Source of the DNA: Actinomycetospora cinnamomea
GTDB taxonomy: Bacteria > Actinomycetota > Actinomycetes > Mycobacteriales > Pseudonocardiaceae
Length of the DNA: 64,000 nucleotides
Direction of reading: 5' to 3'
NCBI RefSeq assembly: GCF_003096675.1
Contig: NZ_QEKW01000008.1
Coordinates: 124,001 to 188,000, forward strand
The notes beneath the pieces are model-generated. The model saw only the letters and a program-made list of their open reading frames with translations. It was not told the origin of the DNA and searched no databases. Below, piece after piece: positions 7,830 to 17,044 of the stretch (position 1 is the stretch's first letter; every line of letters begins with the position of its first letter). The translations under genes and the position numbers were made by a program.

Positions 7830-8735
7830 ATGGTCGACGTCGACGCCCCGCTCTTCGATCCCTCCCAGTGGCGCGAGGTGGCCGCGTACACCGACATCAC
7901 CTACCACCGCCACGTCGAGCTGGGCTGCGTGCGGATCGCGTTCGACCGTCCCGAGGTGCGCAACGCCTTCCGGCCCCACACCGTCGACGAGCTCGCCTCG
8001 GCCCTGGAGCACGCGCGCACCAGCGCCGACGTCGGTGTCGTGCTGCTGACCGGCAACGGGCCGTCACCCCGCGACGGCGGGCACGCGTTCTGCTCCGGCG
8101 GCGACCAGCGCATCCGCGGGCGCACCGGCTACCAGTACGCGGAGTCCGAGACCGAGGTGTCGGCCGCCGAGCTGGGCCGCGCCGGGCGGCTGCACATCCT
8201 CGAGTGCCAGCGCCTCATCCGGTTCATGCCCAAGGTCGTCATCGCCGTCGTCAACGGCTGGGCCGCGGGCGGCGGGCACTCGCTGCACGCCGTCGCCGAC
8301 CTGACCCTGGCCTCGCGCGAGCACGCGCGCTTCAAGCAGACCGACGCCGACGTCGGCAGCTTCGACGCCGCCTTCGGCTCGGCCTACCTCGCCCGGGCGG
8401 TGGGCCAGAAGTTCGCCCGCGAGATCTTCTTCCTGGGGCGCACCTACACCGCCGAGCAGATGCACGCGATGGGCGCGGTCAACGAGCCCGTCGCGCACGC
8501 GGAGCTCGAGACGACGGCGATCCAGTGGTCACGGGAGATCCTCGGCAAGTCCCCGCAGGCCCAGCGGATGCTGAAGTACGCGTTCAACCTCCCCGACGAC
8601 GGCCTCGTCGGCCAGCAGCTCTTCGCCGGCGAGACGACCCGGCTGGCGTACATGACCGACGAGGCCACCGAGGGCAAGGAGGCGTTCCTCGGCAAGCGCG
8701 CGCCGGACTGGAGCCCGTTCCCCTGGTACTACTGA
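7830..8735 (+). CDS. menB: 1,4-dihydroxy-2-naphthoyl-CoA synthase
   Basis: A 301-residue crotonase-superfamily enzyme that closes the naphthoquinone ring in menaquinone synthesis. Diagnostic features are VRNAFRPHTVDEL, the oxyanion loop AFCSGGDQRIRG, NGWAAGGGHSLH and the TDADVGSFDAAFGSAYLAR segment, with the MenB-type C-terminus APDWSPFPWYY. The ATG at 7830 follows a TACGCT box (7816-7821) by eight bases, so the mRNA may be nearly leaderless. With menE and menC it forms a compact menaquinone region on both strands. Confidence 0.96.
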   Translation: MVDVDAPLFDPSQWREVAAYTDITYHRHVELGCVRIAFDRPEVRNAFRPHTVDELASALEHARTSADVGVVLLTGNGPSPRDGGHAFCSGGDQRIRGRTGYQYAESETEVSAAELGRAGRLHILECQRLIRFMPKVVIAVVNGWAAGGGHSLHAVADLTLASREHARFKQTDADVGSFDAAFGSAYLARAVGQKFAREIFFLGRTYTAEQMHAMGAVNEPVAHAELETTAIQWSREILGKSPQAQRMLKYAFNLPDDGLVGQQLFAGETTRLAYMTDEATEGKEAFLGKRAPDWSPFPWYY

Positions 8736-8748
8736 TCCCGGGTCCCGG

Positions 8749-10006
8749 TCACGGCAGCGGTCCGCCGACCTCCACGGACTCGCCCTCGCGGCGCTCGGTG
8801 CCGGCGCGGCGGGCGAAGCCGAAGACCCCGGGCGTCGAGGTCAGCGTGTGCACGACGACCGACGCGCAGATCGCGAGCGAGCCCGCGGCGAACAGGCGCT
8901 CGTACTCGGCCAGGCCGTAGCGCTCGATGTAGGCGAGGTAGTAGATGCCGGCCACGCCGAGGGGCCCGAACCAGGCGAGGAAGGCGCGGGAGGACCGTCC
9001 GGTGTCGGTGGGCCGGAGCGCGAGCCAGACGACCGGCGGGCGCCGCACGACGAGGACCCAGAACGCGAAGACCACCCCGAGCACGCCCAGCTCGGCCCAC
9101 CCCGACCAGGGCACCACGGTGCCGAACACCCCGAAGACCGCGACGATGGCCAGGCGGGCGGCCGCCGTGAGGGTCGTGCTGAGCGCGTCGCGCAGCTCCT
9201 CGGGCAGGGTGAGCGACATACGTGGTCGCCGCGAGGAACGCCCCGAGGACGCCGCTGCCGCCGAGCAGGTGCGCGACGGTGAGGGTCAGGAGCGCGAGGG
9301 CGACGCCGACGAGCGGGAGGTAGCTCTGGGCCACGAGCTCCTCGCGCGCGGAGAACCGCAGCAGGCGCCCCACGAGCCAGCCCAGCGCCACACCCACGGC
9401 GACCGCGAGGCCCAGCTCACGTGCGGCCTCGGCGAGCCAGTGCGTCACCGCCGACCCGGACGCCTCCGTCGCGAGCAGGCCGGCGAGCAGCACGAAGGGC
9501 AGGGCCAGCCCGTCGTTGGCGCCCGACTCGGCCTGCAGGCTGCTGCGCAGCCGTCGCGGCAGCATCCGCTGCGGCAGCGGCCCGCTGACCAGCGTCGAGG
9601 CGACGGCCGGGTCGGTGGGGGTGAGGGCGGCGCCGAGCAGCAGGGCCAGGACGAGCGGCAGGCCGAGGACCAGCCACCCACCCACCGCGGTGAGCAGCCA
9701 CATGCCGACCATGCCGACGGTGAGCAGCAGCGCCAGCCGTCGGGTGTTGCTCCGCAGGTCCTGCCGCGTCAACTTGAGCCCGATGTCCGCGACCGACAGC
9801 GCGACCGCGACCCGTGTGAGCTCCTCCAGCAGCGTCCCCCGGGGGATCGTCGCGGTGAGGTCCACCCAGCCCAGCGCGGCGGGCCCCACCGCCATCCCGA
9901 ACAGCAGGGCGAGGAGCACCGGCGAGAGCGAGTTGCGCTTGAGCAGGCGCGCGGAGAGACCCAGGACGAGGACGGCCCCGGCGAGGAGCGAGAGCACGGT
10001 GTCCAC
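8749..10006 (-). pseudogene. Cation:proton antiporter (CPA family), split by a frameshift near 9219
   Basis: The N-terminal two thirds (10006 down to about 9220) encodes a membrane antiporter: LLALLFGMAVGP, VALSVADIGLKL, LTPTDPAVAS and ESGANDGLALPF, the Asp-containing core of CPA1-type Na+/H+ exchangers. After GVLGAFLAATTY the frame runs into nonsense, while the remaining TM segments and tail continue in the next frame from SLTLPEELRDAL to the stop at 8749. One surplus base near ACGTATG explains the break. Rejoined, the protein has about 418 residues, normal for the family. An ATG lies exactly at the junction, so re-initiation is conceivable. True mutation and sequencing error cannot be told apart here. 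Confidence 0.75.
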
Positions 10007-10096
10007 GGTGGCCGCTACCCGGGCGGGTCGATGCGACAAACGGACGCCGCGGGGTGCCCCGGAGCCGGACGGGGTCGCCCGGCCCCGGGTCGCGGG

Positions 10097-11608
10097 TCAG
10101 CTCGCGGGGGCCGTCGCCCGGGCCTCCGGGGCCAGCGGGTCCTCCGACGGGTGGTCATCGGGTCGCCCGACGGCCAGCGAGCCGAGGACGCAGATCACGA
10201 CGTTGACCGCGAGCCCGACGAGGCCGCCGGGCACGCCGCCGAAGTCGTCGACGCCGGCGAGGGTCAGGCCGCCCGCGATCACCGCGCCCGCGAGCATCCC
10301 CCAGAACGCCGGTCCGGCCGCCATCCGTCGCCAGTACAGGCCGAGGACGAACACGGGGGCGAGCTGGACGATGAGCTCGAACTTCAGGACGAAGATGTCG
10401 TACAGCGTCCCGGGCGGGTTCCAGGCGATGACCAGCAGGATCGCGACGGCCACGATGCCCGCGATCTTCCCGACGAGCACCTGGCGCTTCTCCGGCGCAT
10501 CCGGGCTCACGTAGCGTCCGTAGATGTCGCGCGAGACCACCGACGAGAACGCGAGCAGCGCGGAGTCGGCGGTCGACACGATCGCGGCCACGACACCGCC
10601 GAACAGCAGGATCATCATCAGGTAGAAGAACAGGTTGATCCCGGCGACCTCGTTGGCGATCATGCCCACGAGCTGCTCGGAGTCGTCCTCGGAGAGCCCG
10701 GGGAAGATCTGGGTCCCGACGATCCCGACCACGAAGACGACCGCGGTCGTCAGCAGCGGCATCCACGCCATCACGGCCAGCGACCGCTTCAGCGTGCGCT
10801 CGCTGCGCGCGGCGTAGATCCGCTGGATCGCGTGCGGGTAGACCGAGGCGCCGAAGCCGATGAGCACGATCATCGACAGCCACTCCACGGAGGTCGTCGT
10901 CGACGGCACCGCGACCTTCTCCGGGTCGGTGTCCGCGAGCGCGGTGGTGACCCCGGCGACGTCGCCGCCGACGAGGTAGAGCGCGCCGAACAGCAGCACC
11001 CCCACACCGACCAGCAGGGCGATGCCCTGCATGACGTCGGTGAGCGCGACGGCGCGCATCCCGCCCGACCAGGAGTAGATGAGCATGACGAGGACGAACG
11101 CGATGACGCCGATCTCGTAGGGGATGGTCGCGCCGGTGAGCCCGGCGATCCCCTGGCCCATCGCCACGAGCTGCTCGAGCAGGTAGTTCGCCAGGCCCCA
11201 GAGCATGAGGATCGCCACGAGCACGATGAGCTTGCCCGAGCCGAAGCGGTGGCGGACCCAGTCGGTCGGCGTGACGAAGCCCTCGCGCTTGGCCACCACG
11301 TAGAGGCGGGGCGCGAACAGCAGGTACACCGCGATGACCGCGACCATGAACGGCACCGACTGCCACCACGAGAAGCCCGAGCGATACGCCTCGGGGGCGT
11401 AGCCGACGATCGAGTTCCCGCTGTACTGGGTGGCGTAGAGCGTGAAGAACAGGGCGACGAACCCGAGGCCGCCGCCGGCGAGGTAGTAGCTGCGCGCGGA
11501 GCTCGACGTCGTGCCGCGGCCCGCCCACCAGCCGATGAGCAGCATGATGATCGCGTAGGCGCCGAGGACGAGGACCCCGCTGACGCCGGAGAAGGACAGG
11601 CCGGTCAC
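10097..11608 (-). CDS. Sodium:solute symporter family transporter
   Basis: A 503-residue SSS-family carrier with about thirteen TM helices. It opens with VLVLGAYAIIMLLIGWWAG, then ARSYYLAGGGLGF, the family core FTLYATQYSGNSIVGYAPEAY and later SVYPHAIQRIYAARS. It is expected to import a small organic acid with Na+; the DUF3311 partner suggests the monocarboxylate/pantothenate-like subgroup, but the substrate is not evident. The GTG start overlaps the DUF3311 stop as GTGA. It is the last gene of a gntR-DUF3311-transporter operon, so the GntR protein probably senses its substrate. Confidence 0.9.
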   Translation of the reverse strand: MTGLSFSGVSGVLVLGAYAIIMLLIGWWAGRGTTSSSARSYYLAGGGLGFVALFFTLYATQYSGNSIVGYAPEAYRSGFSWWQSVPFMVAVIAVYLLFAPRLYVVAKREGFVTPTDWVRHRFGSGKLIVLVAILMLWGLANYLLEQLVAMGQGIAGLTGATIPYEIGVIAFVLVMLIYSWSGGMRAVALTDVMQGIALLVGVGVLLFGALYLVGGDVAGVTTALADTDPEKVAVPSTTTSVEWLSMIVLIGFGASVYPHAIQRIYAARSERTLKRSLAVMAWMPLLTTAVVFVVGIVGTQIFPGLSEDDSEQLVGMIANEVAGINLFFYLMMILLFGGVVAAIVSTADSALLAFSSVVSRDIYGRYVSPDAPEKRQVLVGKIAGIVAVAILLVIAWNPPGTLYDIFVLKFELIVQLAPVFVLGLYWRRMAAGPAFWGMLAGAVIAGGLTLAGVDDFGGVPGGLVGLAVNVVICVLGSLAVGRPDDHPSEDPLAPEARATAPAS

Positions 11609-11919
11609 GGGCGCACCTCCGCGTCCCGTTCACGCGCCGCTTCCTCGGCGGGCTCGGCGAGGTTCCAGCCGCGCAGGCACACCCAGCAGGTCAGCGCGCT
11701 GAAGGCGACCGTGGCGGCGACGCTGATGAGCAGCCAGTAGGGCACGCCGCCCACGAGCGGCCGGATCGAGCCGGTCGGCAGGTACAACGGCACGCCCGCG
11801 AGCACCACGAGGGCCATGGCGACCCACAGCCAGGGGTTGCGGACGGGCTCGCGCAGCGGCCGGGCCGCCGCGGAATGATCCGCGGTGGTCCCGGGCCCGT
11901 CGGATCGTCGTCGGTCCAT
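11605..11919 (-). CDS. DUF3311-like small membrane protein
   Basis: A 104-residue protein with two TM segments (PWLWVAMALVVLAGVPLYL and PYWLLISVAATVAFSALTCWVC). This size and layout match DUF3311 proteins, which are found directly upstream of SSS transporters and are presumed accessory subunits. The start ATG at 11919 is preceded by GGGAGCACC. The TGA overlaps the transporter start as GTGA, so both are made in step. It lies 24 bp after gntR. Confidence 0.8.
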   Translation of the reverse strand: MDRRRSDGPGTTADHSAAARPLREPVRNPWLWVAMALVVLAGVPLYLPTGSIRPLVGGVPYWLLISVAATVAFSALTCWVCLRGWNLAEPAEEAARERDAEVRP

Positions 11920-11943
11920 GGGTGCTCCCGTCGTGCTGGGCGG

Positions 11944-12636
11944 TCAGCGACCGCCGGGGTCGGGGCCCGACCGGGGCCGGGCCGGTTCGGGGTCGCGCAG
12001 CGAGCGCAGGGTGGCGCCCGCGGCGCGGATGTGGGCCTGCATCACCGCGGCCGCCCAGTCGCCGTCGCCGGCGGCGAGGGCTTCGACGAGCTCACGGTGC
12101 TGCGCGAAGCTGCGCTGCAGCTCCGCCTCGGAGTAGGTGTGGAAGGTGCGGCGCACGACGGGCACGTCGATCAGCCGCACCAGCAGGTCGGGCAACAACC
12201 GCCCGGCGGCGCGGTGCACCGTGCGGTGCAGCTCCATGTTCAGGCGGGTGATCTCGTCGGCGCCCCGCTCGCCGCGGGTCTCGGCGTCGCCCTCGGCGTG
12301 GGCCTCCATGCGCTCGCAGAGCTCCCGCAGGACGACGAGGTCGACACCGCCGTCGATGGCGGCGCGCCGGGCGGCGTGGCCCTCGAGCAGCGCGCGCAGC
12401 TCGACGAGCTCGGCGACGTCGTCGTCGCGCCACCGCACGACCTCCGCACCGCGGCGCGGCGTCACGACCACGAGACCGTCGGCCTCCAGCCGGCGCAGGG
12501 CCTCGCGCACGGGCGTGCGGCTGACGCCGAACCGCTCCGCGATCTCCTCCTCGCGCAGCCGCGCGCCGGGCTGGCAGCGGCCGCCGAGGATGTCACTCCG
12601 CAGCTCCGCGTGCACCCGCACCGCCGACTGTGACAC
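11944..12636 (-). CDS. GntR family (FadR/FCD subgroup) transcriptional regulator
   Basis: A 230-residue repressor. Residues 1-70 are the winged helix (LREEEIAERFGVSRTPVREALRRLEADGLV), and the rest is an all-helical FCD ligand domain with the metal-site pattern NMELHRTVH and HRELVEALAAGD. The GTG start at 12636 has a strong GGGAGGTG upstream. It is the first gene of the operon with DUF3311 and the SSS symporter. Candidate operators containing TTGTGTACAA lie 18-100 bp upstream, so self-regulation is likely. Confidence 0.92.
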   Translation of the reverse strand: MSQSAVRVHAELRSDILGGRCQPGARLREEEIAERFGVSRTPVREALRRLEADGLVVVTPRRGAEVVRWRDDDVAELVELRALLEGHAARRAAIDGGVDLVVLRELCERMEAHAEGDAETRGERGADEITRLNMELHRTVHRAAGRLLPDLLVRLIDVPVVRRTFHTYSEAELQRSFAQHRELVEALAAGDGDWAAAVMQAHIRAAGATLRSLRDPEPARPRSGPDPGGR

Positions 12637-12653
12637 CGCACACCTCCCTCGCG

Positions 12654-12665
12654 CTTGTGTACAAG
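12654..12665. promoter_or_regulatory. Candidate GntR operator 1
   Basis: CTTGTGTACAAG has perfect arms CTTGT/ACAAG around a GT centre and fits the FadR-type pattern TNGTNNNACNA loosely. It lies 18 bp upstream of the gntR start. The core TGTGTACAAG recurs at 12730-12739. Confidence 0.5.
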
Positions 12666-12729
12666 CTAAGGAAGGCGTGAAGCGGTGACAAGGGGTTCAT
12701 GCGCAAACGGCGGCCCCACAACCCGAATC

Positions 12730-12739
12730 TGTGTACAAG
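12730..12739. promoter_or_regulatory. Candidate GntR operator 2
   Basis: TGTGTACAAG is a direct repeat of the core of the first site, with a 74-bp period, inside ATCTGTGTACAAGAT whose outer arms ATCT/AGAT are also complementary. It lies 22 bp before the end of the downstream-convergent large synthase gene. Confidence 0.4.
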
Positions 12740-12760
12740 ATTCGTTCCCCGAGCGACGTC

Positions 12761-15700
12761 TCAGCGCGCCCGGGGTCCCTCGTCGTCGCCGGTCCGGTGG
12801 TGGTGGCCGGAGGGCTGCGGTGGGGCGGGCACGTGCCCGGCGCGGTCCGCGGACGGCACGGGCCGGGGCGCCGTCGGCCGGGGCGCCGTCGGCCGCGGCG
12901 CCCGACCGGGCCAGGGCGTCGCCGGCCCGGGCGCCGGGGCGGGCAGCGGGGGCGGCGGCGCCGGGACGGGCGCGGCACCGTCCGGGACGGGCGTGTAGCG
13001 CCCGTCGCCCGAGGTGCGTACCCCCACGGGCATCGCCACACCGCTCGGCGGCGAGATCGGCGCCGGGAGCGGCGCGGGCGTGGCCCGACCGCGGCGCGGA
13101 CCGACCGGGATGTGCGGCATCGGCCCCCGCCGCGGGGGCACGACGGCGGCGACGCGGTCGGCGGGTGGTGCCGACGGCGTCGGCGGTGCCTGGCGGGGCG
13201 GCGGGGGCGCCACCCCGACGGCGCGGCCCAGGCGGGCGCGCAGGCCCTGGGTCCGCAGCGACCCCTGCGACAGGGCCGAGGTCACGCCGTTCTCGACGTC
13301 GGTGGGGATCACCGGCGGGCGGGGACCGACGGGCGCGGGGCGCGCCGGACGCCGCGTGGCACGGCTGTCGGGCAGCAGCGCGAGCCTCCGGCCCGCCGCG
13401 AGGTCCTCGACCCACCCGACCGCGAGCACCGCGACGACGACCAGCCCGAGCGCGACGAGGAAGTACTGGCCCCCCGATCTCCACCCGAGCCGGTCGCCGA
13501 TCGGGACGGCGGCGGCGATCGCCACGTTGTGCCAGAGGTAGATGGTGATCGCGCGGGCGTTGACCACCGTGACGAACCGGCCCAGCAACGGCACCCGTTC
13601 CAGCCACGCCATCGCCGGGTTCACCCGCAGCACCAGCAGCACCGCACCGAAGGAGACGAGGGCCTGGGCGAGGGGGATGTCGTTGAGGTCGACGCCGTCG
13701 TCACCGGCGGGGTGGGTGAACGCCCACGCCAGGCCGCCGGCCACGAGCACCGCCGCGGCGCCCGTCCCGAGCAGCACGGGGAGCCGGCGCAGCGTCCCCT
13801 CGCGGTGGGCGAACCCGAGCATCCAGCACGCGGCGAACGTCGCCCCGTCGACGAGCACGGGACCGATCGCGCCCCACTCGCCCAGCGGCGAGCCGAGCAC
13901 GGCGTCGAGCGCCACCACCACGAGCGGGACCGCCAGTGCCACGAGCGGGCGGCGCCGGAAGAACCACAGCATCAGCGGCGTGAGCAGCACGAACCACAGG
14001 TAGGCGCGGATGTACCAGAGCCCGATGACCGCATCGGCGCCCCAGTCGCTGCCGGGCGGGTCGACCAGCGGGAACACCCAGTAGAGGAGCTCGGACCACA
14101 CCAGCGGCGAGTTCACGGTGCCGTCGGCGTCCTGCGCGGGCCACCCGCGCCAGAGCATCACCGGCACGGCGATCAGCCCGAACAGCCACAGCGGCGGCAG
14201 CAGGCGGCGCAGCCGGTGCCCGATCACGTCGAGGGCGGTACCAGAGCTGCCGCGGCGCAGCGACTGCACCATCAGCGACCCGCCGAGCGCGAACATCACG
14301 CCCATCGACGGGAAGACCATGCTCATCCACCCGCCGCCGAACGCGTGGTAGGTGACGACGCGCAGCAGCGCCACCGCCCGCAGCAGGTCCAGCCAGCGCT
14401 CGCGCCCGCCGCCGGTGCGTGGCGCCCGGGTCGCCGCCGGAACCGCGGGCGCGTCGTCCGGCGCCGGTCCGCGGGTCGTCGCCGGCACGGGCAGGCGGTC
14501 GCCGGCGGGCCGCGAGCGCCCGTCGTCACCCGCGGGTGCGGCGAGGTGCTCGGCGACCGCGCCGACGCGCTGGAGCTTCTGCCAGCGCACGCCGGCTCCG
14601 GTCAGGGCACTGATCACCGCCTGGACCAGCACGACGTACATGAGCTGGCGGTAGAGGAGCTGCTGGACGGGCAGCGCCCACAGCGGACCGACGGGCTCGC
14701 CGTCCATCCGGAACGCGAGCAGCCCGGCGACGGTCTGCAGCAGCAGCATCGATCCCCACAGCAGCAGCGCCACCGCGGGGTCGCCGAAGAGCAGCCCGTA
14801 GACGAACAGCAGGTCGACCAGGGGCGCGGCCAGTGGCAGGGCGACGTGGAAGACCGCGATGTGGGCGAGCCCGAGACGGCCCATCCGTCCGGACGCCCCG
14901 CGCTCCCGCAGGGCGCGTCGGTGCTTCCACAGCGCCTGCATCGTCCCGTAGCTCCAGCGGAAGCGCTGGCGCCAGAGCTGGCCCGCGGTCGCCGGGGCCT
15001 CGGTCCAGGCGAGCGCACGGTCGGCGTAGACGACGCGCCGACCCGCCCGGCCGAGCGCGATCGTCAGGTCGGTGTCCTCGGCCAGGGTGTCCGACGACAG
15101 CCCGCCGACCTCCTGCACGGCCTCGCGGCGGAAGGCCCCGGCCGCACCGGGGATCGTCGAGATCGAGCCCCACGAGTCCTGGACGCGCCGGTCGACGTTG
15201 AAGCCGACGACGTACTCGAGGTGCTGCATCCGCGGGATCAGGCGGTCGCGGTTGGCGATCTTGACGTTGCCGGCGACCGCACCGACGGCCGGGTCGGCGA
15301 ACGGGGCGACGAGCTCGGCGACGGTGTCCGGCTGGAAGATGGTGTCGCCATCGATCATGACGACGATGTCGTGCTCGGCGGCGGCGACGCCGCGGTTGAG
15401 CGCCGCGGACTTGCCCGCGTTGGCCTGGCGCACCACGCGCACGCGGGGCAGCGCGAGGTCGGAGAGGAGGTCGGCGGTGCCGTCGGTCGACCCGTCGTCG
15501 ACGACGACGACCTCCAGCGGGTGGTCGTTCGCGAGGATCGACCGCACGGTGGCCTCGATGTTCTCGGCCTCGTTGAACGCCGGCACCACCACCGACACCG
15601 GCTCGGTCACCGGCTCGCCCCAGGAGAAGGCCGGGTCCCTGCGGCGGCGCGCATGGCGACGGGCGACGACGAGCATGACGGCCAGCCGGAGGATCACCAG

Positions 15701-16648
15701 CGCGCCGACCCCGATGAGCGCGACCCGCATCAGCACCACGACGCCCTGCGCGACCCCGACCGTGGCCAGCAGGCCCTGGCCCACCAGCCGGTCGCGCGGC
15801 GGGGCGGCCCGGCCGTACGGGCCCAGGCCGGCGGCGTCGGAGACCGTCGCGAACCGGTAGCCCTGCGCCTGCAGCTGCGGGATCAGCCGCTCGAGCGCGG
15901 CGACGGTCTGGGACCGGTCGCCGCCCGCGTCGTGCAGCAGGACGGTCGCGCCGGCCCCGTCGCGCGGGGTCGCGTTGCGCACGATCGCGTCGACGCCGGG
16001 GCGCTGCCAGTCCTCGCCGTCGACGTCGGTGAGCACCGTGACGTAGCCCGCGCGACCCGCGGCGACGACCGTGCCGTAGCCCGGGTCGTCGAGGGCGTCG
16101 GAGGTCGACGAGAACGGCGGGCGCACGAGGTGGGTGGAGACGCCGGTGGCGCCCGCGATGGCCAGCTCGGTGTCGGCGATCTCGCGCTCGCGGCGCCAGC
16201 CGGAGACCCCGGCGAGGTCGGGGTGGGTGAACGTGTGGACGCCGAGCTCCGAGCCCGCCGCGACGATCCGCTGGGCCACCTCCGGGTGCTGCGCGACCAT
16301 CGAGCCGACCACGAAGAACGTCCCGGGCACCCGGTGACGGGCGAGGACGGCGAGGATCTCGGGGGTCCACCGCGGATCGGGACCGTCGTCGAAGGTCAGC
16401 GCGACGGTCCGCTCGGGCAGCCGGGCGGAGCGGACCGGGTCGGTGCGGGCGTCGATGACCGGCCCGCCGGCGCTGATCGCGGGCGGCACGGCGTCGTGGC
16501 CCTCCGAGGGGCGGGCGTGCGCGTCGTTGCCGACGCTCGCGTTCACCAGCCCGGAGACCGTGAGCACGGTGAGCACCATCGCCACTGCGACGGCCGTCAT
16601 CGCCCAGATCCCCCAGCGACGGGGCCGACGTGCGCGAGCCTTGGTCAC
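12761..16648 (-). CDS. Trifunctional polysaccharide deacetylase / glycosyltransferase 2 / acyltransferase 3
   Basis: A 1295-residue membrane protein with three enzyme modules. After a signal-anchor (about 14-36), residues 80-280 are a NodB-type deacetylase: TFDDGPD (85-91), HTFTHPD (138-144), RPPFS (176-180) and LLHD. A TM pair precedes residues 345-600, a processive GT2 like NodC/PgaC/hyaluronan synthase: VDDGSTDGT (383-391), DGD (433-435), AEDTD (523-527) and QRFRW (561-565), followed by TM helices to about 680. Residues 750-1120 are an acyltransferase-3 domain starting RWLDLLRAVALLR with His768. A Pro-rich tail of about 150 residues ends it. Deacetylase-GT2 fusions are known in actinobacteria; the added acyltransferase is unusual. 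I infer synthesis of an N-deacetylated, O-acylated polysaccharide at the cell surface. Confidence 0.9.
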   Translation of the reverse strand: MTKARARRPRRWGIWAMTAVAVAMVLTVLTVSGLVNASVGNDAHARPSEGHDAVPPAISAGGPVIDARTDPVRSARLPERTVALTFDDGPDPRWTPEILAVLARHRVPGTFFVVGSMVAQHPEVAQRIVAAGSELGVHTFTHPDLAGVSGWRREREIADTELAIAGATGVSTHLVRPPFSSTSDALDDPGYGTVVAAGRAGYVTVLTDVDGEDWQRPGVDAIVRNATPRDGAGATVLLHDAGGDRSQTVAALERLIPQLQAQGYRFATVSDAAGLGPYGRAAPPRDRLVGQGLLATVGVAQGVVVLMRVALIGVGALVILRLAVMLVVARRHARRRRDPAFSWGEPVTEPVSVVVPAFNEAENIEATVRSILANDHPLEVVVVDDGSTDGTADLLSDLALPRVRVVRQANAGKSAALNRGVAAAEHDIVVMIDGDTIFQPDTVAELVAPFADPAVGAVAGNVKIANRDRLIPRMQHLEYVVGFNVDRRVQDSWGSISTIPGAAGAFRREAVQEVGGLSSDTLAEDTDLTIALGRAGRRVVYADRALAWTEAPATAGQLWRQRFRWSYGTMQALWKHRRALRERGASGRMGRLGLAHIAVFHVALPLAAPLVDLLFVYGLLFGDPAVALLLWGSMLLLQTVAGLLAFRMDGEPVGPLWALPVQQLLYRQLMYVVLVQAVISALTGAGVRWQKLQRVGAVAEHLAAPAGDDGRSRPAGDRLPVPATTRGPAPDDAPAVPAATRAPRTGGGRERWLDLLRAVALLRVVTYHAFGGGWMSMVFPSMGVMFALGGSLMVQSLRRGSSGTALDVIGHRLRRLLPPLWLFGLIAVPVMLWRGWPAQDADGTVNSPLVWSELLYWVFPLVDPPGSDWGADAVIGLWYIRAYLWFVLLTPLMLWFFRRRPLVALAVPLVVVALDAVLGSPLGEWGAIGPVLVDGATFAACWMLGFAHREGTLRRLPVLLGTGAAAVLVAGGLAWAFTHPAGDDGVDLNDIPLAQALVSFGAVLLVLRVNPAMAWLERVPLLGRFVTVVNARAITIYLWHNVAIAAAVPIGDRLGWRSGGQYFLVALGLVVVAVLAVGWVEDLAAGRRLALLPDSRATRRPARPAPVGPRPPVIPTDVENGVTSALSQGSLRTQGLRARLGRAVGVAPPPPRQAPPTPSAPPADRVAAVVPPRRGPMPHIPVGPRRGRATPAPLPAPISPPSGVAMPVGVRTSGDGRYTPVPDGAAPVPAPPPPLPAPAPGPATPWPGRAPRPTAPRPTAPRPVPSADRAGHVPAPPQPSGHHHRTGDDEGPRAR

Positions 16649-17044
16649 CGTGTGTCATCGCCCCCCGGAGTCCGTGACCGCCCTGTGTCCGCGCCGTCAC
16701 CTCGTCGTGCACCGAACGATAACCATCCGGCGCGCGGCGTCACGCGCCGTGGGACCCCGCCGCGGAGAGGTCGCGCCGGGTCCGTCCCCCTCCGTCCCGC
16801 GGCGTCCCTTTCGACCCGTCGGCCCAGCACACGGGCCACCGACAGGCCGGACGGCCACGGCACCGGGGGCGGGCCGTGGGGAGGCGGGCACCCCACACCC
16901 CGACCGCGCACGAGCGGCGCGGTCCCGGCCCTGGGGCCCGGTGCACCGGCCCGCCCACGGCGGCGCCACGGCCGGTGGACGTCGCGCTGCGTGACCGTCG
17001 AGGACGTGCTTGCGCCCGGCGTCCCGGGGCGCGACGGTCAGCGC
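16649..17044. other. 396-bp divergent intergenic region
   Basis: This lies between the divergent synthase and sensor kinase genes. A minus-strand TATCGT box near 16717-16722 could serve the synthase with a leader of about 60 nt. A GC-rich inverted repeat (GGCGCG/CGCGCC) lies near 16730. From 16750 to 16990 I see only GC-rich sequence without a convincing gene. An in-frame GTG at 16991 could extend the kinase by 18 residues. Confidence 0.4.

Noticed and set aside
8945-11740. A plus-strand frame of over 900 codons
   Set aside because: Antisense to the antiporter and SSS transporter genes, both supported by family motifs.
16740-16958. Small ORF on the minus strand in the divergent gap
   Set aside because: No SD, and composition is that of GC-rich non-coding sequence.
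12731-17044. A plus-strand frame open for about 1400 codons upstream of the sensor kinase
   Set aside because: It is antisense to the deacetylase/glycosyltransferase/acyltransferase gene, whose motifs are clear. Stop codons are rare by chance in such GC-rich DNA and the translation is Arg/Gly/Pro-rich without domains.
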